The notes under the pieces were generated by a model that saw nothing but the letters and a program-made list of their open reading frames with translations, was not told the DNA's origin and ran no database searches. This document shows, piece by piece, positions 43,065-51,404 of a DNA stretch of 56,457 nt. The translations under genes were made by a program, and so were the position numbers. Source of the stretch: Paenibacillus sp. Soil766. GTDB taxonomy: Bacteria; Bacillota; Bacilli; Paenibacillales; NBRC-103111. Within the stretch, counting starts at the first letter, position 1; each line of letters opens with the position of its first letter. The DNA lies in the NCBI RefSeq assembly GCF_001428105.1, contig NZ_LMSJ01000035.1, positions 305-56,761 of the forward strand, given 5' to 3'.

Positions 43065-44723
43065 CTACAGCCCCTTGACGCTGTTATTGCGATACTCCTT
43101 CGGGGAAACGCCCACATTTTTGCGAAAGGAGAAGCTGAAATAATTCGCATCCGCATAGCCCACCTTCTCAGCGATTTCCAGCGCCTTCATATCCGTAGAA
43201 CGCAGGAGCTCTTTCGCTGCTTCCATCCGAATGTGGTTCAAATAGTTAACGAAGGTCATTTTGGTTTCTTTTTTGAAAATGGAGCTGAAATAACCCGCAC
43301 TGATATGCAGATGTCCGCACACCTTATTAATATTGATATCCCCCTCATGATAATGGCTCTTTGTATAATCCTTGGCTAGATCCACGAGGTTTTTATACGT
43401 ATATTGACGATCCGTTGCAATATGACTCATCATGCTCGCACAGAGCTCGGCCAACCAATGCTTCGCTTCCTCCAATGAGGTGAATTTATTAATCTCGGTA
43501 AAAGGAACGAAACTCTCGCCAAATACCTCGTCAACATTCAGGTTCGAGTCCTTGGCTGCTTTCAGAATACAAGTAAGAATTTCAAGTAAATAAATCTGAT
43601 AATCCTTCACCGACACACCGGCCTCGATGCCCTGAAACAGTTCATCAATCGTCTCTCGGATCTCTTGCGTCGTGCCTACCTTAATACAACGGGTCAACGC
43701 ATGTTCCTTCACATCGTCGAATCGAATCTTATCCACGTTGCGCTTCTCTACATCATCAATGTAAATCATGCGATTGCTGCCCAGAATGAGACGATAGTCG
43801 AGGGAAAGCACGGCATCTTCATACGAATAGCTGATTTTCGTAACGTCCTTCATCACACTGCCCACCCCAACAGTAAGGGTGAATTTCAAATATTTTTCCA
43901 CACTCTGCCGAATTTCTTCCAGAACCCTCATCGTTTCCTGCAGCGCCGCTTCCTTATCCTTACTCTCTCTGGCCGCTAACAAGACAACCTGATCATCATG
44001 CATGAAAACGAGGCCTAGTCCACGCTTATTGGCGATTTCTTCGGTAATATTTAAGAGGGCGAAATATTTCAACGCCTGATCCTCAGAGTATTTCAGAGAA
44101 ATCGACTTCGACAGTTCCTCCCGATTCTCCAAATCTTCTTCCGAAATAAAGACCCCATCGATGCTCAAAACGGCAACTACATAGCTATTTCCGCTAAGCG
44201 CAATCCCATAGTTCGCTGCCTTCTCAAATACCTCGTCCCGCGGGAGCTTCCGATTCATTAATGTCGCTAAGAAATTCTCCTTCAGCACCGGCATGCTCTT
44301 GCGGTAATGCTCCTTAAGCAGCTGCACATCCTTACGATGCGCAACCTCTTCTTGGATGTGTCCTTTTACCTTCAAAAGGGCATTCACCAGCTCCTGTGCG
44401 GAAAATGGTTTCAGCACATATTCATCAATATGCAGCTTAATCGCCCGTTGGGCGTACTCAAATTCATCATGCCCTGTCAGAATGATGAGCTTAATCGTGG
44501 GAAAGCGCTCTCTAATTGCTTCAGCAAGCTGCAAGCCATTCATGAAAGGCATCTGAATATCCGTTACAACCACATCCGGCAGCAGACGCTCGACCATTTC
44601 TAGCGCTTCTTTCCCGTTCTCTGCCTTGTCGACAACTTCAAAGCCAATCGCTTCCCAATTTATTTCACGGACGACACCTTCGCGTACATCCTCTTCGTCA
44701 TCCACTAACAGCAGCTTGTACAT
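43065..44723 (-). CDS. Response regulator with AraC-type DNA-binding domain (YesN type)
   Basis: 552 residues from the ATG at 44723 (GGGAGGTCAGG upstream); the frame extends to 44816 without a ribosome site. Receiver domain with LLLVDDEED and Asp55 in VVVTDIQMPFMNG, a large middle region (about 130-430) and C-terminal AraC helix-turn-helices (about 450-548), with ALEIAEKVGYADANYFSFSF in the second. First gene of the sensor and transporter group; it probably activates mglBAC and perhaps its own operon. Confidence 0.92.
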   Translation of the reverse strand: MYKLLLVDDEEDVREGVVREINWEAIGFEVVDKAENGKEALEMVERLLPDVVVTDIQMPFMNGLQLAEAIRERFPTIKLIILTGHDEFEYAQRAIKLHIDEYVLKPFSAQELVNALLKVKGHIQEEVAHRKDVQLLKEHYRKSMPVLKENFLATLMNRKLPRDEVFEKAANYGIALSGNSYVVAVLSIDGVFISEEDLENREELSKSISLKYSEDQALKYFALLNITEEIANKRGLGLVFMHDDQVVLLAARESKDKEAALQETMRVLEEIRQSVEKYLKFTLTVGVGSVMKDVTKISYSYEDAVLSLDYRLILGSNRMIYIDDVEKRNVDKIRFDDVKEHALTRCIKVGTTQEIRETIDELFQGIEAGVSVKDYQIYLLEILTCILKAAKDSNLNVDEVFGESFVPFTEINKFTSLEEAKHWLAELCASMMSHIATDRQYTYKNLVDLAKDYTKSHYHEGDININKVCGHLHISAGYFSSIFKKETKMTFVNYLNHIRMEAAKELLRSTDMKALEIAEKVGYADANYFSFSFRKNVGVSPKEYRNNSVKGL

Positions 44724-45162
44724 GCCTGACCTCCCAGGACTCCCCAATTTAGAAACATCGCTCATCGTATTTCTATTAATCACCACCATTGTACTCACTG
44801 CCCATCGAATATACAAATAGAAATCGAGATCAACCCATCATTTCTTAAATAGTCCGAAATTACCAATCCTCAATTAGTCAGAATTGACCGATCTAAATCG
44901 CCCCAACCGACATCCTCCCGCGAAAAGTGGGCATTTAGTTCGGTGGAATCGGACTATTGTCACTCCAACTCTATCACTGCTACTAGTCGTAAATGAAAAG
45001 TTGGTAAATATCCCCTATCAGGTGGTAAAATTAGATGACGTATATGTAAATCCTGACACTTCGGCTACCCGTGTGAACCACTTTGACTACGTAGGGAGCC
45101 TATAAGCCACAAGCCAACCACAGCAATCATTCGCATCATTCACTATTTAGGAGGTTAATCAT
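44724..45162. other. Long leader/intergenic region before moxR, no gene seen
   Basis: About 440 bases between divergent genes. An open frame at 44884-45105 (73 codons) has no ribosome site and a composition unlike a protein. Complementary segments exist: GTGGT (45022-45026) with ACCAC (45077-45081), ACAC (45056-45059) with GTGT (45071-45074), and ACGTA (45038-45042) with TACGT (45088-45092). They could fold as a pseudoknotted RNA in the moxR leader, but no known riboswitch pattern is recognised. Confidence 0.35.
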
Positions 45163-46119
45163 TTGAATATCGCACCTATTGCACGCATCGCATCCCTTAT
45201 CAAAGAAAACGTTGGTCACGTTATTATAGGCAAAGACGACACCGTCGAGCTCTTGGTCATCGCACTGATCGCCTCCGGTCACGTGCTGCTTGAAGATGTG
45301 CCTGGCACAGGGAAAACCCAGCTGGCGAAGGCACTGGCCCGCTCCCTGGACGGCTCGATGAAGCGCATCCAGTTCACCCCCGACTTGCTGCCTTCCGATG
45401 TAAGCGGCATCAATTTCTTCAACCAGAAACTGGGCGAGTTCGAATTCCGCCCAGGTCCGCTCTTCGCTCACATCGTGCTCGCGGATGAGATCAACCGCGC
45501 GACGCCGCGCACACAATCCAGCTTGCTGGAGAGCATGGAGGAGCGCCAGGTCAGCATCGACGGGGAAACGCGCAAGCTGGAAGCACCGTTCCTCGTCATA
45601 GCCACGCAGAACCCTGTCGAGAATCAGGGGACCTTTCCCTTGCCGGAAGCGCAGCTCGACCGCTTCCTGATGAAGCTGTCACTCGGCTATCCGACGACAG
45701 CCGAGCAGGTTTTGATCTTGCAGCGCTACCAGCAGCAAGATCCGCTGGATCGGCTGCTGCCGGTCGTGAGCTGCGCTGAGCTGCTCGAAGCGCAGGGGCT
45801 GTTCACGCAGGTGCGCGTCAGCGACGACCTGCTGCGCTACATCGTGCAGCTCGCGGAAGCGACGCGCACGCATGCGGATGCCGCGCTCGGCGTCAGCCCG
45901 CGCGGCGTGCGCGCCTTGATGAAGGCGGCGCAGGTCTATGCGGCGCTGCGCGGCCGCGATTACGTGCTGCCGGACGACGTCAAGGCGCTGGTAGCGCCCG
46001 TCTGGGCGCATCGCATTCTGCTGCGCACGCGCTCGCGCCAGCAAGATCAGCAGGTGCTTGCACTGCTGACGAGTGTACTTGCCGCTACCCCCGTTCCTAC
46101 GGAAGTGAAGATGGGGTAA
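45163..46119 (+). CDS. MoxR-family AAA+ ATPase
   Basis: 318 residues; TTG start behind AGGAGG. Walker A DVPGTGKTQLAK, Walker B VLADEINRATPRTQSSLLE, sensor I IATQNPVE and the arginine region RFLMKL..GYP are all intact, giving the MoxR AAA+ fold. MoxR proteins act as chaperones for assembly or activation of partner complexes. The next two genes (DUF58, DUF4129) are the usual MoxR partners in this clade. The gene is strikingly GC-rich in 45280-46080 (45 of 60 bases at 45901-45960). Confidence 0.93.
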   Translation: MNIAPIARIASLIKENVGHVIIGKDDTVELLVIALIASGHVLLEDVPGTGKTQLAKALARSLDGSMKRIQFTPDLLPSDVSGINFFNQKLGEFEFRPGPLFAHIVLADEINRATPRTQSSLLESMEERQVSIDGETRKLEAPFLVIATQNPVENQGTFPLPEAQLDRFLMKLSLGYPTTAEQVLILQRYQQQDPLDRLLPVVSCAELLEAQGLFTQVRVSDDLLRYIVQLAEATRTHADAALGVSPRGVRALMKAAQVYAALRGRDYVLPDDVKALVAPVWAHRILLRTRSRQQDQQVLALLTSVLAATPVPTEVKMG

Positions 46120-46126
46120 CGGACGG

Positions 46127-47260
46127 ATGAGCATAAGCTGGATTGTCCTTATCGCTGCCGCTCTGTTCTTACTCCAGTTTCAGTTTTTCGCCCGCTGGGG
46201 GTTTCGCGGACTTCGCATCGAACGAACCTTTAATACGACACATTGCCATGTCGGCGATGATATTCTCATGATTGAAACTATCGTGAATCGTAAGCTTGCG
46301 CCGATTCCCTGGCTGCGCTTAGAGTCAACGATTCATGCGGGACTCCACTTCACGCAAATGAACAATCTGGAAGTGAGCAGCGGCTCCCTTTTTCAAAATC
46401 ATCGCAGTTTATTCAGTCTAATGCCCTATACCCGCATCGTGCGGCGCCATGGTGTTCATGCAGCGAAACGCGGCTGGTACAAGTTGGAAACCATCGCTGC
46501 AACGATGGGTGATTTCGTCGGATTGCAAGCAGCTTCTACTACGCACCGTATACACGTAGAGCTTCTAGTTTACCCGCGTCTGGTGAATCGCGATGACATT
46601 CCACTCCTGTCTAGCCGTTGGCAAGGAGATGTAACCGTCCAGCGCTGGATCATGCCTGATCCCTTTCTCGTATCCGGTGCAAGGGAGTACCGCTATGGTG
46701 ATACGATGAATAGCATTCATTGGAAAGCAACGGCGCGCAGCCAGCGGCTTCAGGTGTACAACCGAGAATTCACGGCTGATCCTCGCTTACTTATCATCGT
46801 TAATAGTCAAGTCACCGAAACGATGTGGGATGCCGTAACCGACCCTGAACTGGTCGAAATAGCCCTTTCCTACGCCGCAACATTAGCCGAACATGCCGTT
46901 AGCCGAGGTGTTCCTGTCGGTTTTGGCTACAACGGTTGGCTGCAGAATGAACCTGGTGCTCCCGTGTACTGTGCGCCTGAAGGCGGCTGGGGGCAGCTCA
47001 CACATCTTTTTCAAACGATGGCGAAGCTCGCGATCTCTTGTGCCCGCTCTTGTGAAGATTTTCTTGATTATGGCATCGAGGTGGAAGGTGAAGCGCTGGA
47101 TATCATTCTGCTGACTGCCTTCGTATCTGAGGGGATGGCACGCAGCATCGAACGACTTGAAGCATCCGGACATTCCGTCTTCCTAGTCCCCTTGCAGCAT
47201 AATCTTCTTGATCTCAGCGATAAGGAGGCGACGCCATCCGATGCTCAAGCCCTTGCTTAA
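46127..47260 (+). CDS. DUF58 family protein
   Basis: 377 residues. A hydrophobic N-terminal helix (about 3-20) is followed by a beta-rich part (about 30-190), then the DUF58 signature SGAREYRYGDTMNSIHWKAT near residues 183-203, part of a VWA-like domain. Always found with MoxR; the pair is thought to work on envelope proteins or metal-dependent assembly, but its biochemistry is not established. Seven bases after moxR, overlapping the next gene by 20 bases. Confidence 0.9.
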   Translation: MSISWIVLIAAALFLLQFQFFARWGFRGLRIERTFNTTHCHVGDDILMIETIVNRKLAPIPWLRLESTIHAGLHFTQMNNLEVSSGSLFQNHRSLFSLMPYTRIVRRHGVHAAKRGWYKLETIAATMGDFVGLQAASTTHRIHVELLVYPRLVNRDDIPLLSSRWQGDVTVQRWIMPDPFLVSGAREYRYGDTMNSIHWKATARSQRLQVYNREFTADPRLLIIVNSQVTETMWDAVTDPELVEIALSYAATLAEHAVSRGVPVGFGYNGWLQNEPGAPVYCAPEGGWGQLTHLFQTMAKLAISCARSCEDFLDYGIEVEGEALDIILLTAFVSEGMARSIERLEASGHSVFLVPLQHNLLDLSDKEATPSDAQALA

Positions 47261-48626
47261 TCAAACGAATTCTCCGCCTTCTCGTTTATCCTACTTTCTA
47301 CGGGGATGCGGCCTTGCACTCTTATTCAGCTTCGTCGAACTGGTTATCTTTGCACCGCTCGTTACATTAGCTCAAGTTTATGTGTTCGATAGCGCACTTG
47401 CGCTAACTTGCATCCAATTGTTACTCTGCTTCGTGATTGGTGTTTATGTGGGACAATTCAAGTGGCTCTCTCGCACAGGCTACGAGGTCCTTGTCTGCGT
47501 AGCCGCAGGTTACGGATTATCTTTTGTTTTTCAAATGGACCCCTTACTGGTTGCTTTAAGTGCGGCCATTAGTGCACTACTCGTCTATCGGGGGATTCGG
47601 TATACCAAAGATGGACGGTTCTCCCTTTATCCACCTGGGGTTTTCGTGATCTCTGGTGTGATGTACTTCATTGGTGTTCCCATTATGACCCGAGTAGAGC
47701 TTATGCATCCGTACAAAATAGCCTTAAACGGACTCGGATTCGCTACCCTGATCCTCTTCTTCTTCATAACGAATCGCTCGCAGCTTCTTGTCGCTACCTT
47801 AGCAGGGAATCATCGCGCTGCCGCCTCGTCGCTGTCTCAAACCGTGAAACGTTCTAGCCGTATTTGGTTAATCGGCTTTATTGGGGTTATTGCAGCCGTC
47901 GCTTACTTTCAGCAAGTCAAGCAAGCCCTTATGCGCCTTCTGCATGGCATCCTTGCTTGGCTGCTGGGATTGATGTCTTCCGAAGAACCGCCTGCAGTTC
48001 CTGAAGCCAGTCCTTCAGCACCGCCTCCGATGGTGCTTCCGCCAGTTGAACCGCATGAACCAGGTTGGTTTGGGATTCTCATGCAATATCTTGTGCAAAT
48101 TGTTGGATATGTGTTGATCATTGCACTCATCCTCGGCTGCCTCTATCTAATCTTGATGAAGCTTGCACCAGCGCTTCTCTCCTTCATTCGGCGCTTTTGG
48201 AAGCGATCGCTGCGTCGTGAGCAAGGGGATACTTCTGACGACGGTTATACCGATGAGAAAGAAGCCCTGCTCGATTGGAGAGAGCTTCCTAATCTGTGGT
48301 GGCGCAAAGCAAGCTCCAAGCTGTGGCCTTCTTCCGCACGCGGGCTATCCTGGTCACAGCTGCCGAACAATCAGGAACGCATCCGCTATCTGTACCGTGT
48401 GTTGATTAGGCAGGCGAGCAAAAGCGGTTACACTTTCAAACGCACATTAACCCCTAACGAAACAGGCTGGGAGCTCACGAATCAAACACAACTTGCAGAA
48501 GGTTCCGTTCACGCGCTTACCACAGCTTATAATCGGGTGCGATATGGAAGAGAGACAGTCACAGACGAGGAGCTTGCTCAGGTGCTCCAAAGCCTTGATC
48601 CGAACATTCGGAATCAGTTGAAATGA
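47241..48626 (+). CDS. DUF4129 domain membrane protein
   Basis: 461 residues from the ATG at 47241, inside the DUF58 end, with AAGGAGG 12 bases upstream. Several membrane helices in residues 15-180, one near 218-236, a Pro-rich extracellular stretch (about 255-285, PPAVPEASPSAPPP), another helix near 295-320, and a cytoplasmic tail with the DUF4129 domain (about 395-455; IRYLYRVLIRQASKSGY). In many MoxR-DUF58 operons the third protein carries a transglutaminase domain before DUF4129; none is visible here. Confidence 0.85.
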   Translation: MLKPLLNQTNSPPSRLSYFLRGCGLALLFSFVELVIFAPLVTLAQVYVFDSALALTCIQLLLCFVIGVYVGQFKWLSRTGYEVLVCVAAGYGLSFVFQMDPLLVALSAAISALLVYRGIRYTKDGRFSLYPPGVFVISGVMYFIGVPIMTRVELMHPYKIALNGLGFATLILFFFITNRSQLLVATLAGNHRAAASSLSQTVKRSSRIWLIGFIGVIAAVAYFQQVKQALMRLLHGILAWLLGLMSSEEPPAVPEASPSAPPPMVLPPVEPHEPGWFGILMQYLVQIVGYVLIIALILGCLYLILMKLAPALLSFIRRFWKRSLRREQGDTSDDGYTDEKEALLDWRELPNLWWRKASSKLWPSSARGLSWSQLPNNQERIRYLYRVLIRQASKSGYTFKRTLTPNETGWELTNQTQLAEGSVHALTTAYNRVRYGRETVTDEELAQVLQSLDPNIRNQLK

Positions 48627-48706
48627 GATAAGCCTACCCTAAATCTTCCATCTTAATTGCTAAGTGGTATAAACAATATGCTTATTCTTAGGCGAATGAA
48701 CAAGCT

Positions 48707-48736
48707 TTTTGAAAATACCGTCACATATTTTCAAAA
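48707..48736. promoter_or_regulatory. Perfect 11-bp inverted repeat before the 56-aa gene
   Basis: TTTTGAAAATA (48707-48717) and TATTTTCAAAA (48726-48736) with an 8-base centre. It may be an operator for the small gene 50 bases downstream or a weak terminator for the MoxR operon. Confidence 0.4.
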
Positions 48737-48786
48737 CTTCGCATATACATAATTGTTTGAATACAACCGATTGAGGTGGTTTTGAG

Positions 48787-48957
48787 ATGTTAGCATTAAA
48801 AACCGGATCAGAAAAAGAAGAAGTGCTTCACACGCTTTACGAAATGGGCTTGGATCAAATCGCTAGATGGATCCTCGTATTACCTGAAGACAGGTGGGAA
48901 AGCATGTTTCTCTCGACATGGCCAACACTTGCCAAAAAATGCGGCTTTCACAGATAG
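48787..48957 (+). CDS. Small hypothetical protein (56 aa)
   Basis: Starts MLALKTGSEKEEVLHTLYEM and ends CGFHR. It has a GAGGTGG site about 9 bases before the ATG and a strong terminator 41 bases after the stop, which supports a real gene. Helical, acidic start, four Trp or Cys-rich positions in the second half (RWILVLPEDRWESMF). I do not recognise the family. Confidence 0.6.
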   Translation: MLALKTGSEKEEVLHTLYEMGLDQIARWILVLPEDRWESMFLSTWPTLAKKCGFHR

Positions 48958-48998
48958 CTGCTTTTACATACAGAGACACGGAATGCAAGTCATTAGAA

Positions 48999-49034
48999 AA
49001 CGCTCTACACCTTGGGTGCAGAGCGTTATTTTTT
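48999..49034. terminator. Terminator between the 56-aa gene and the zinc-ribbon gene
   Basis: AACGCTCT..ACC pairs with GGT..AGAGCGTT, and TTTTTT follows on the plus strand. It overlaps the end of the convergent zinc-ribbon gene by two bases. Confidence 0.85.
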
Positions 49035-49302
49035 ACTTATTGGATGACCATCTTTTCAACTTGGGAATATTCTTCGTGAATAGCCCTGTTAGAAATCGCG
49101 GGAAACCGAACTCAACTAACTTCCCTTTTACCAGTTCTCTCATCTGTTCAACCGTTAGATCAGGCGATGTGAAAGCACCGTTCTGGTAGCAATGACTGCA
49201 GTACATCTTACTTTTAATACCCGTTTTCTCCGTACCGCCGCCTTGCTCATCCCGAGCGAGAGGCATCCCGCAGCTTTGACAGTTCTTATAAGTTACATCC
49301 AT
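49033..49302 (-). CDS. Zinc-ribbon protein (Zn_ribbon_2 type, 89 aa)
   Basis: 89 residues. CQSCGMPL (Cys8, Cys11) and YCSHCYQNG (Cys35, Cys38) make a four-Cys zinc site of the putative zinc-ribbon family seen in many small bacterial proteins. After the ribbon comes a helical tail (TVEQMRELVKGKL). Function unknown; possibly a regulatory or adaptor protein. Single gene. Confidence 0.8.
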   Translation of the reverse strand: MDVTYKNCQSCGMPLARDEQGGGTEKTGIKSKMYCSHCYQNGAFTSPDLTVEQMRELVKGKLVEFGFPRFLTGLFTKNIPKLKRWSSNK

Positions 49303-49494
49303 GTTCGTTCGATCCCCTTACCACTTTTCCTACAATCATACCAACTTAGCTTGCAAAAGCAATGGAAACCATAGAAATCGTTGTAAAACCAATGTTCAGA
49401 AGGCTCATACGCCATCATTTAAAGGATTGTTCCTATAGGAAAGAGAATCTAGTAGTGAACGACCTTATGATCAACTCGAAGGAGGATCACCTGT

Positions 49495-50409
49495 TTGAAG
49501 TCCGTCACTGTAAAAGATTTAGTTGAACGCTTCTCGCTCGAAATTCTTGCTGGCCATTCGGAGCTTCACCGTCCTATTACCAAAACAAAGGCGCACCGCC
49601 CAGGTTTGGAATTTGTCGGCTATTTTGAATATTTCCCGCAAGCGCATGTACAGCTATTAGGTCGTAAAGAAATTACCTATCTGCATAAGCTCAGCGAAAC
49701 TGAAAGAAATTTGCACATTGGTAATATCGTCAAATATCACCCGCCTTGTTTCGTCGTAACGAGAAACCAAGAAGGCTTGAAATACTTAAAGAAGTACTGC
49801 GAAGAAGAGAAGATCCCCCTTCTCCGTACGAGTGCCCATACGAGCAAATTCCAAGACTTAGTTGATTTATTTTTGAGTAAATCTCTTGCTCAGGAGATCG
49901 CCGTTCACGGGGTATGCGTCAATGTTTCGGGGATCGGCGTCCTGCTGCGTGGGAAATCCGGTGTTGGCAAGAGCGAGACCGCCCACACACTGATCCGCAG
50001 AGGGCATCGCTTAGTCGCCGATGATATCGTGGTGCTCAAGAAGATTAGCCCTGAAACGCTGCTTGGCACGCACAATGGCAAAACGAAGGAATTCCTCGCG
50101 CTGCGCAGCGTTGGACTCATCAATGTCTCACGGCTTTATGGCCGCAAAGCTTTTCAAGATGAAACACGCATCGTACTCGATATCGAGCTGACGAAGTGGC
50201 AGGAACATGCTCTTAACAATGATTTAGAGTTAGAGCCTACTTTCACCGATTATATGGACATTTCAATTCCCCATATTGAGATTCAGCTACAGCCCGGACG
50301 CGATGTAGCCGGTCTTATCGAAGCCGCTGCCAACAGCTGGTATCTGCGTCAACAAGGCTACAGTGCAGCAGAAGAATTCATGCAACGCCTGCAATCCGAC
50401 ACCGATTAG
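49495..50409 (+). CDS. HPr kinase/phosphorylase family protein, divergent
   Basis: 304 residues; TTG start behind GGAGGATC. The fold is complete: N-terminal domain (1-130), His138 in AVHGV, P-loop GKSGVGKSE (153-161) and Asp176/Asp177 in LVADD. HprK phosphorylates and dephosphorylates Ser46 of HPr and so drives CcpA. Compared with typical HprK recalled from memory, three positions differ: the Asp of GDSG is Lys154, the Glu of LEIRG is Ala202 (LALRS), and the Arg before the GLEEE region is Asn (about 241-242). It may be a second, altered HprK. No lgt gene follows, unlike the usual hprK locus. Confidence 0.82.
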   Translation: MKSVTVKDLVERFSLEILAGHSELHRPITKTKAHRPGLEFVGYFEYFPQAHVQLLGRKEITYLHKLSETERNLHIGNIVKYHPPCFVVTRNQEGLKYLKKYCEEEKIPLLRTSAHTSKFQDLVDLFLSKSLAQEIAVHGVCVNVSGIGVLLRGKSGVGKSETAHTLIRRGHRLVADDIVVLKKISPETLLGTHNGKTKEFLALRSVGLINVSRLYGRKAFQDETRIVLDIELTKWQEHALNNDLELEPTFTDYMDISIPHIEIQLQPGRDVAGLIEAAANSWYLRQQGYSAAEEFMQRLQSDTD

Positions 50410-50493
50410 CCTGCTATCTCTCACTAAGTAGTTTTACGTATACCGTCCTAAAACCTCCCTTCGGCTCGAAAGCTGTTAACGGAGGTGTTTAGG

Positions 50494-51306
50494 ATGCACA
50501 AAAGAAAAAAAATAACGATTATTGCTATTGTCATAGCTACCCTGATGCTCTGTGGTTGGACTGCATATGCTACAACTTCATCCAGTGAGACAACGTCTAC
50601 ATCCATCCAAGGTAAGCTTACGGTCCTGACAGCAGATTCGATTACTTTACATACCGATACTGGTGATCAAACCGTTCCTTTGGCTTCATCCGTCTGGGTG
50701 TACATGAATGACGAGAAAGCACAGTTAAGCGAGTTACACACTGGAGATGAGATTGAAGTCATATTGAATAACAAAAAGCAAGCCGCCTATGTCAAGGGAT
50801 CTTCAGAAACCGCACTCGCTTCTGAATCCCCACAGCCCGTCTCTCCCGTACCAAGCGAATCACCTGTACCTGTTCCTAATTTGGCAGCTCCCAGCCCAAC
50901 TGTGGGGCCAACCGCTTCTCCTACGAAGGCAGCAAATAGACCAGAAGCTTCCCCACCAGATAGTCGTTCTGACCTGAAGGATGTGGAGGTTAGCGTAGAA
51001 GGGCAGCATTTCAACTTTCATCTGAAGCAATCCAAGGGAGCAAATGGTCCTCAGTTTGATCTGAGCATCCAGTCACCTCATGCCGGCAGAATTCATCTTA
51101 CAGGTTCTCAAGCCCAAGCTTGGATCTCCAAACTCCTTGGATCTGTTGACCTCAGCGCACCTGGTGCTCAGCAAGTACTAAGCGAGCGACTTGCCAAACA
51201 ATACGATCTAGATGCTGGCAAGTTGAAGTTTCATGTCAAAAATAAAAATGCCGACAAAGAAAAGAATGAGAAAAAGCGCGGTAACAGCGATAAACGTGAC
51301 GATTAA
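50494..51306 (+). CDS. Secreted Pro-rich protein with Lys-rich tail, unknown
   Basis: 270 residues from the ATG at 50494 (GGAGGTGTTTAGG upstream). Signal peptide (about 1-27, ending AYA), a beta domain at about 35-100 (GKLTVLTADSITLHTDTGD, a DUF5666-like pattern), a Pro/Ser/Ala-rich linker (about 105-165), a second domain (165-245) and a strongly charged Lys/Glu/Asp tail. Family not recognised. It is followed by a terminator and converges on the penicillin-binding protein gene, whose product also ends in a Lys/Glu-rich tail. Confidence 0.65.
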   Translation: MHKRKKITIIAIVIATLMLCGWTAYATTSSSETTSTSIQGKLTVLTADSITLHTDTGDQTVPLASSVWVYMNDEKAQLSELHTGDEIEVILNNKKQAAYVKGSSETALASESPQPVSPVPSESPVPVPNLAAPSPTVGPTASPTKAANRPEASPPDSRSDLKDVEVSVEGQHFNFHLKQSKGANGPQFDLSIQSPHAGRIHLTGSQAQAWISKLLGSVDLSAPGAQQVLSERLAKQYDLDAGKLKFHVKNKNADKEKNEKKRGNSDKRDD

Positions 51307-51308
51307 GA

Positions 51309-51350
51309 AAAACCAGTTAGCACCCGATTGTGCGGATGCTAACTGGTTTT
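51309..51350 (+). terminator. Terminator of the Pro-rich protein gene
   Basis: A perfect 14-bp stem AAAACCAGTTAGCA and its complement, followed by TTTTTTT. Confidence 0.9.
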
Positions 51351-51404
51351 TTTGCAGGTGTCTGTACCGAGAATTCACTTTGAGGGATGGACGCCCTACA
51401 GAGT

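Noticed and set aside
44884..45105. 73-codon open frame before moxR
   Set aside because: No ribosome site, composition unlike a protein; may be leader RNA.
45679..46134. 151-codon minus-strand open frame opposite moxR
   Set aside because: The complement of the GC-rich MoxR gene, which has all AAA+ motifs.
49430..49441. TTCCTATAGGAA palindrome before the HprK-like gene
   Set aside because: Only 12 bases and not linked to a recognisable promoter; easily chance.
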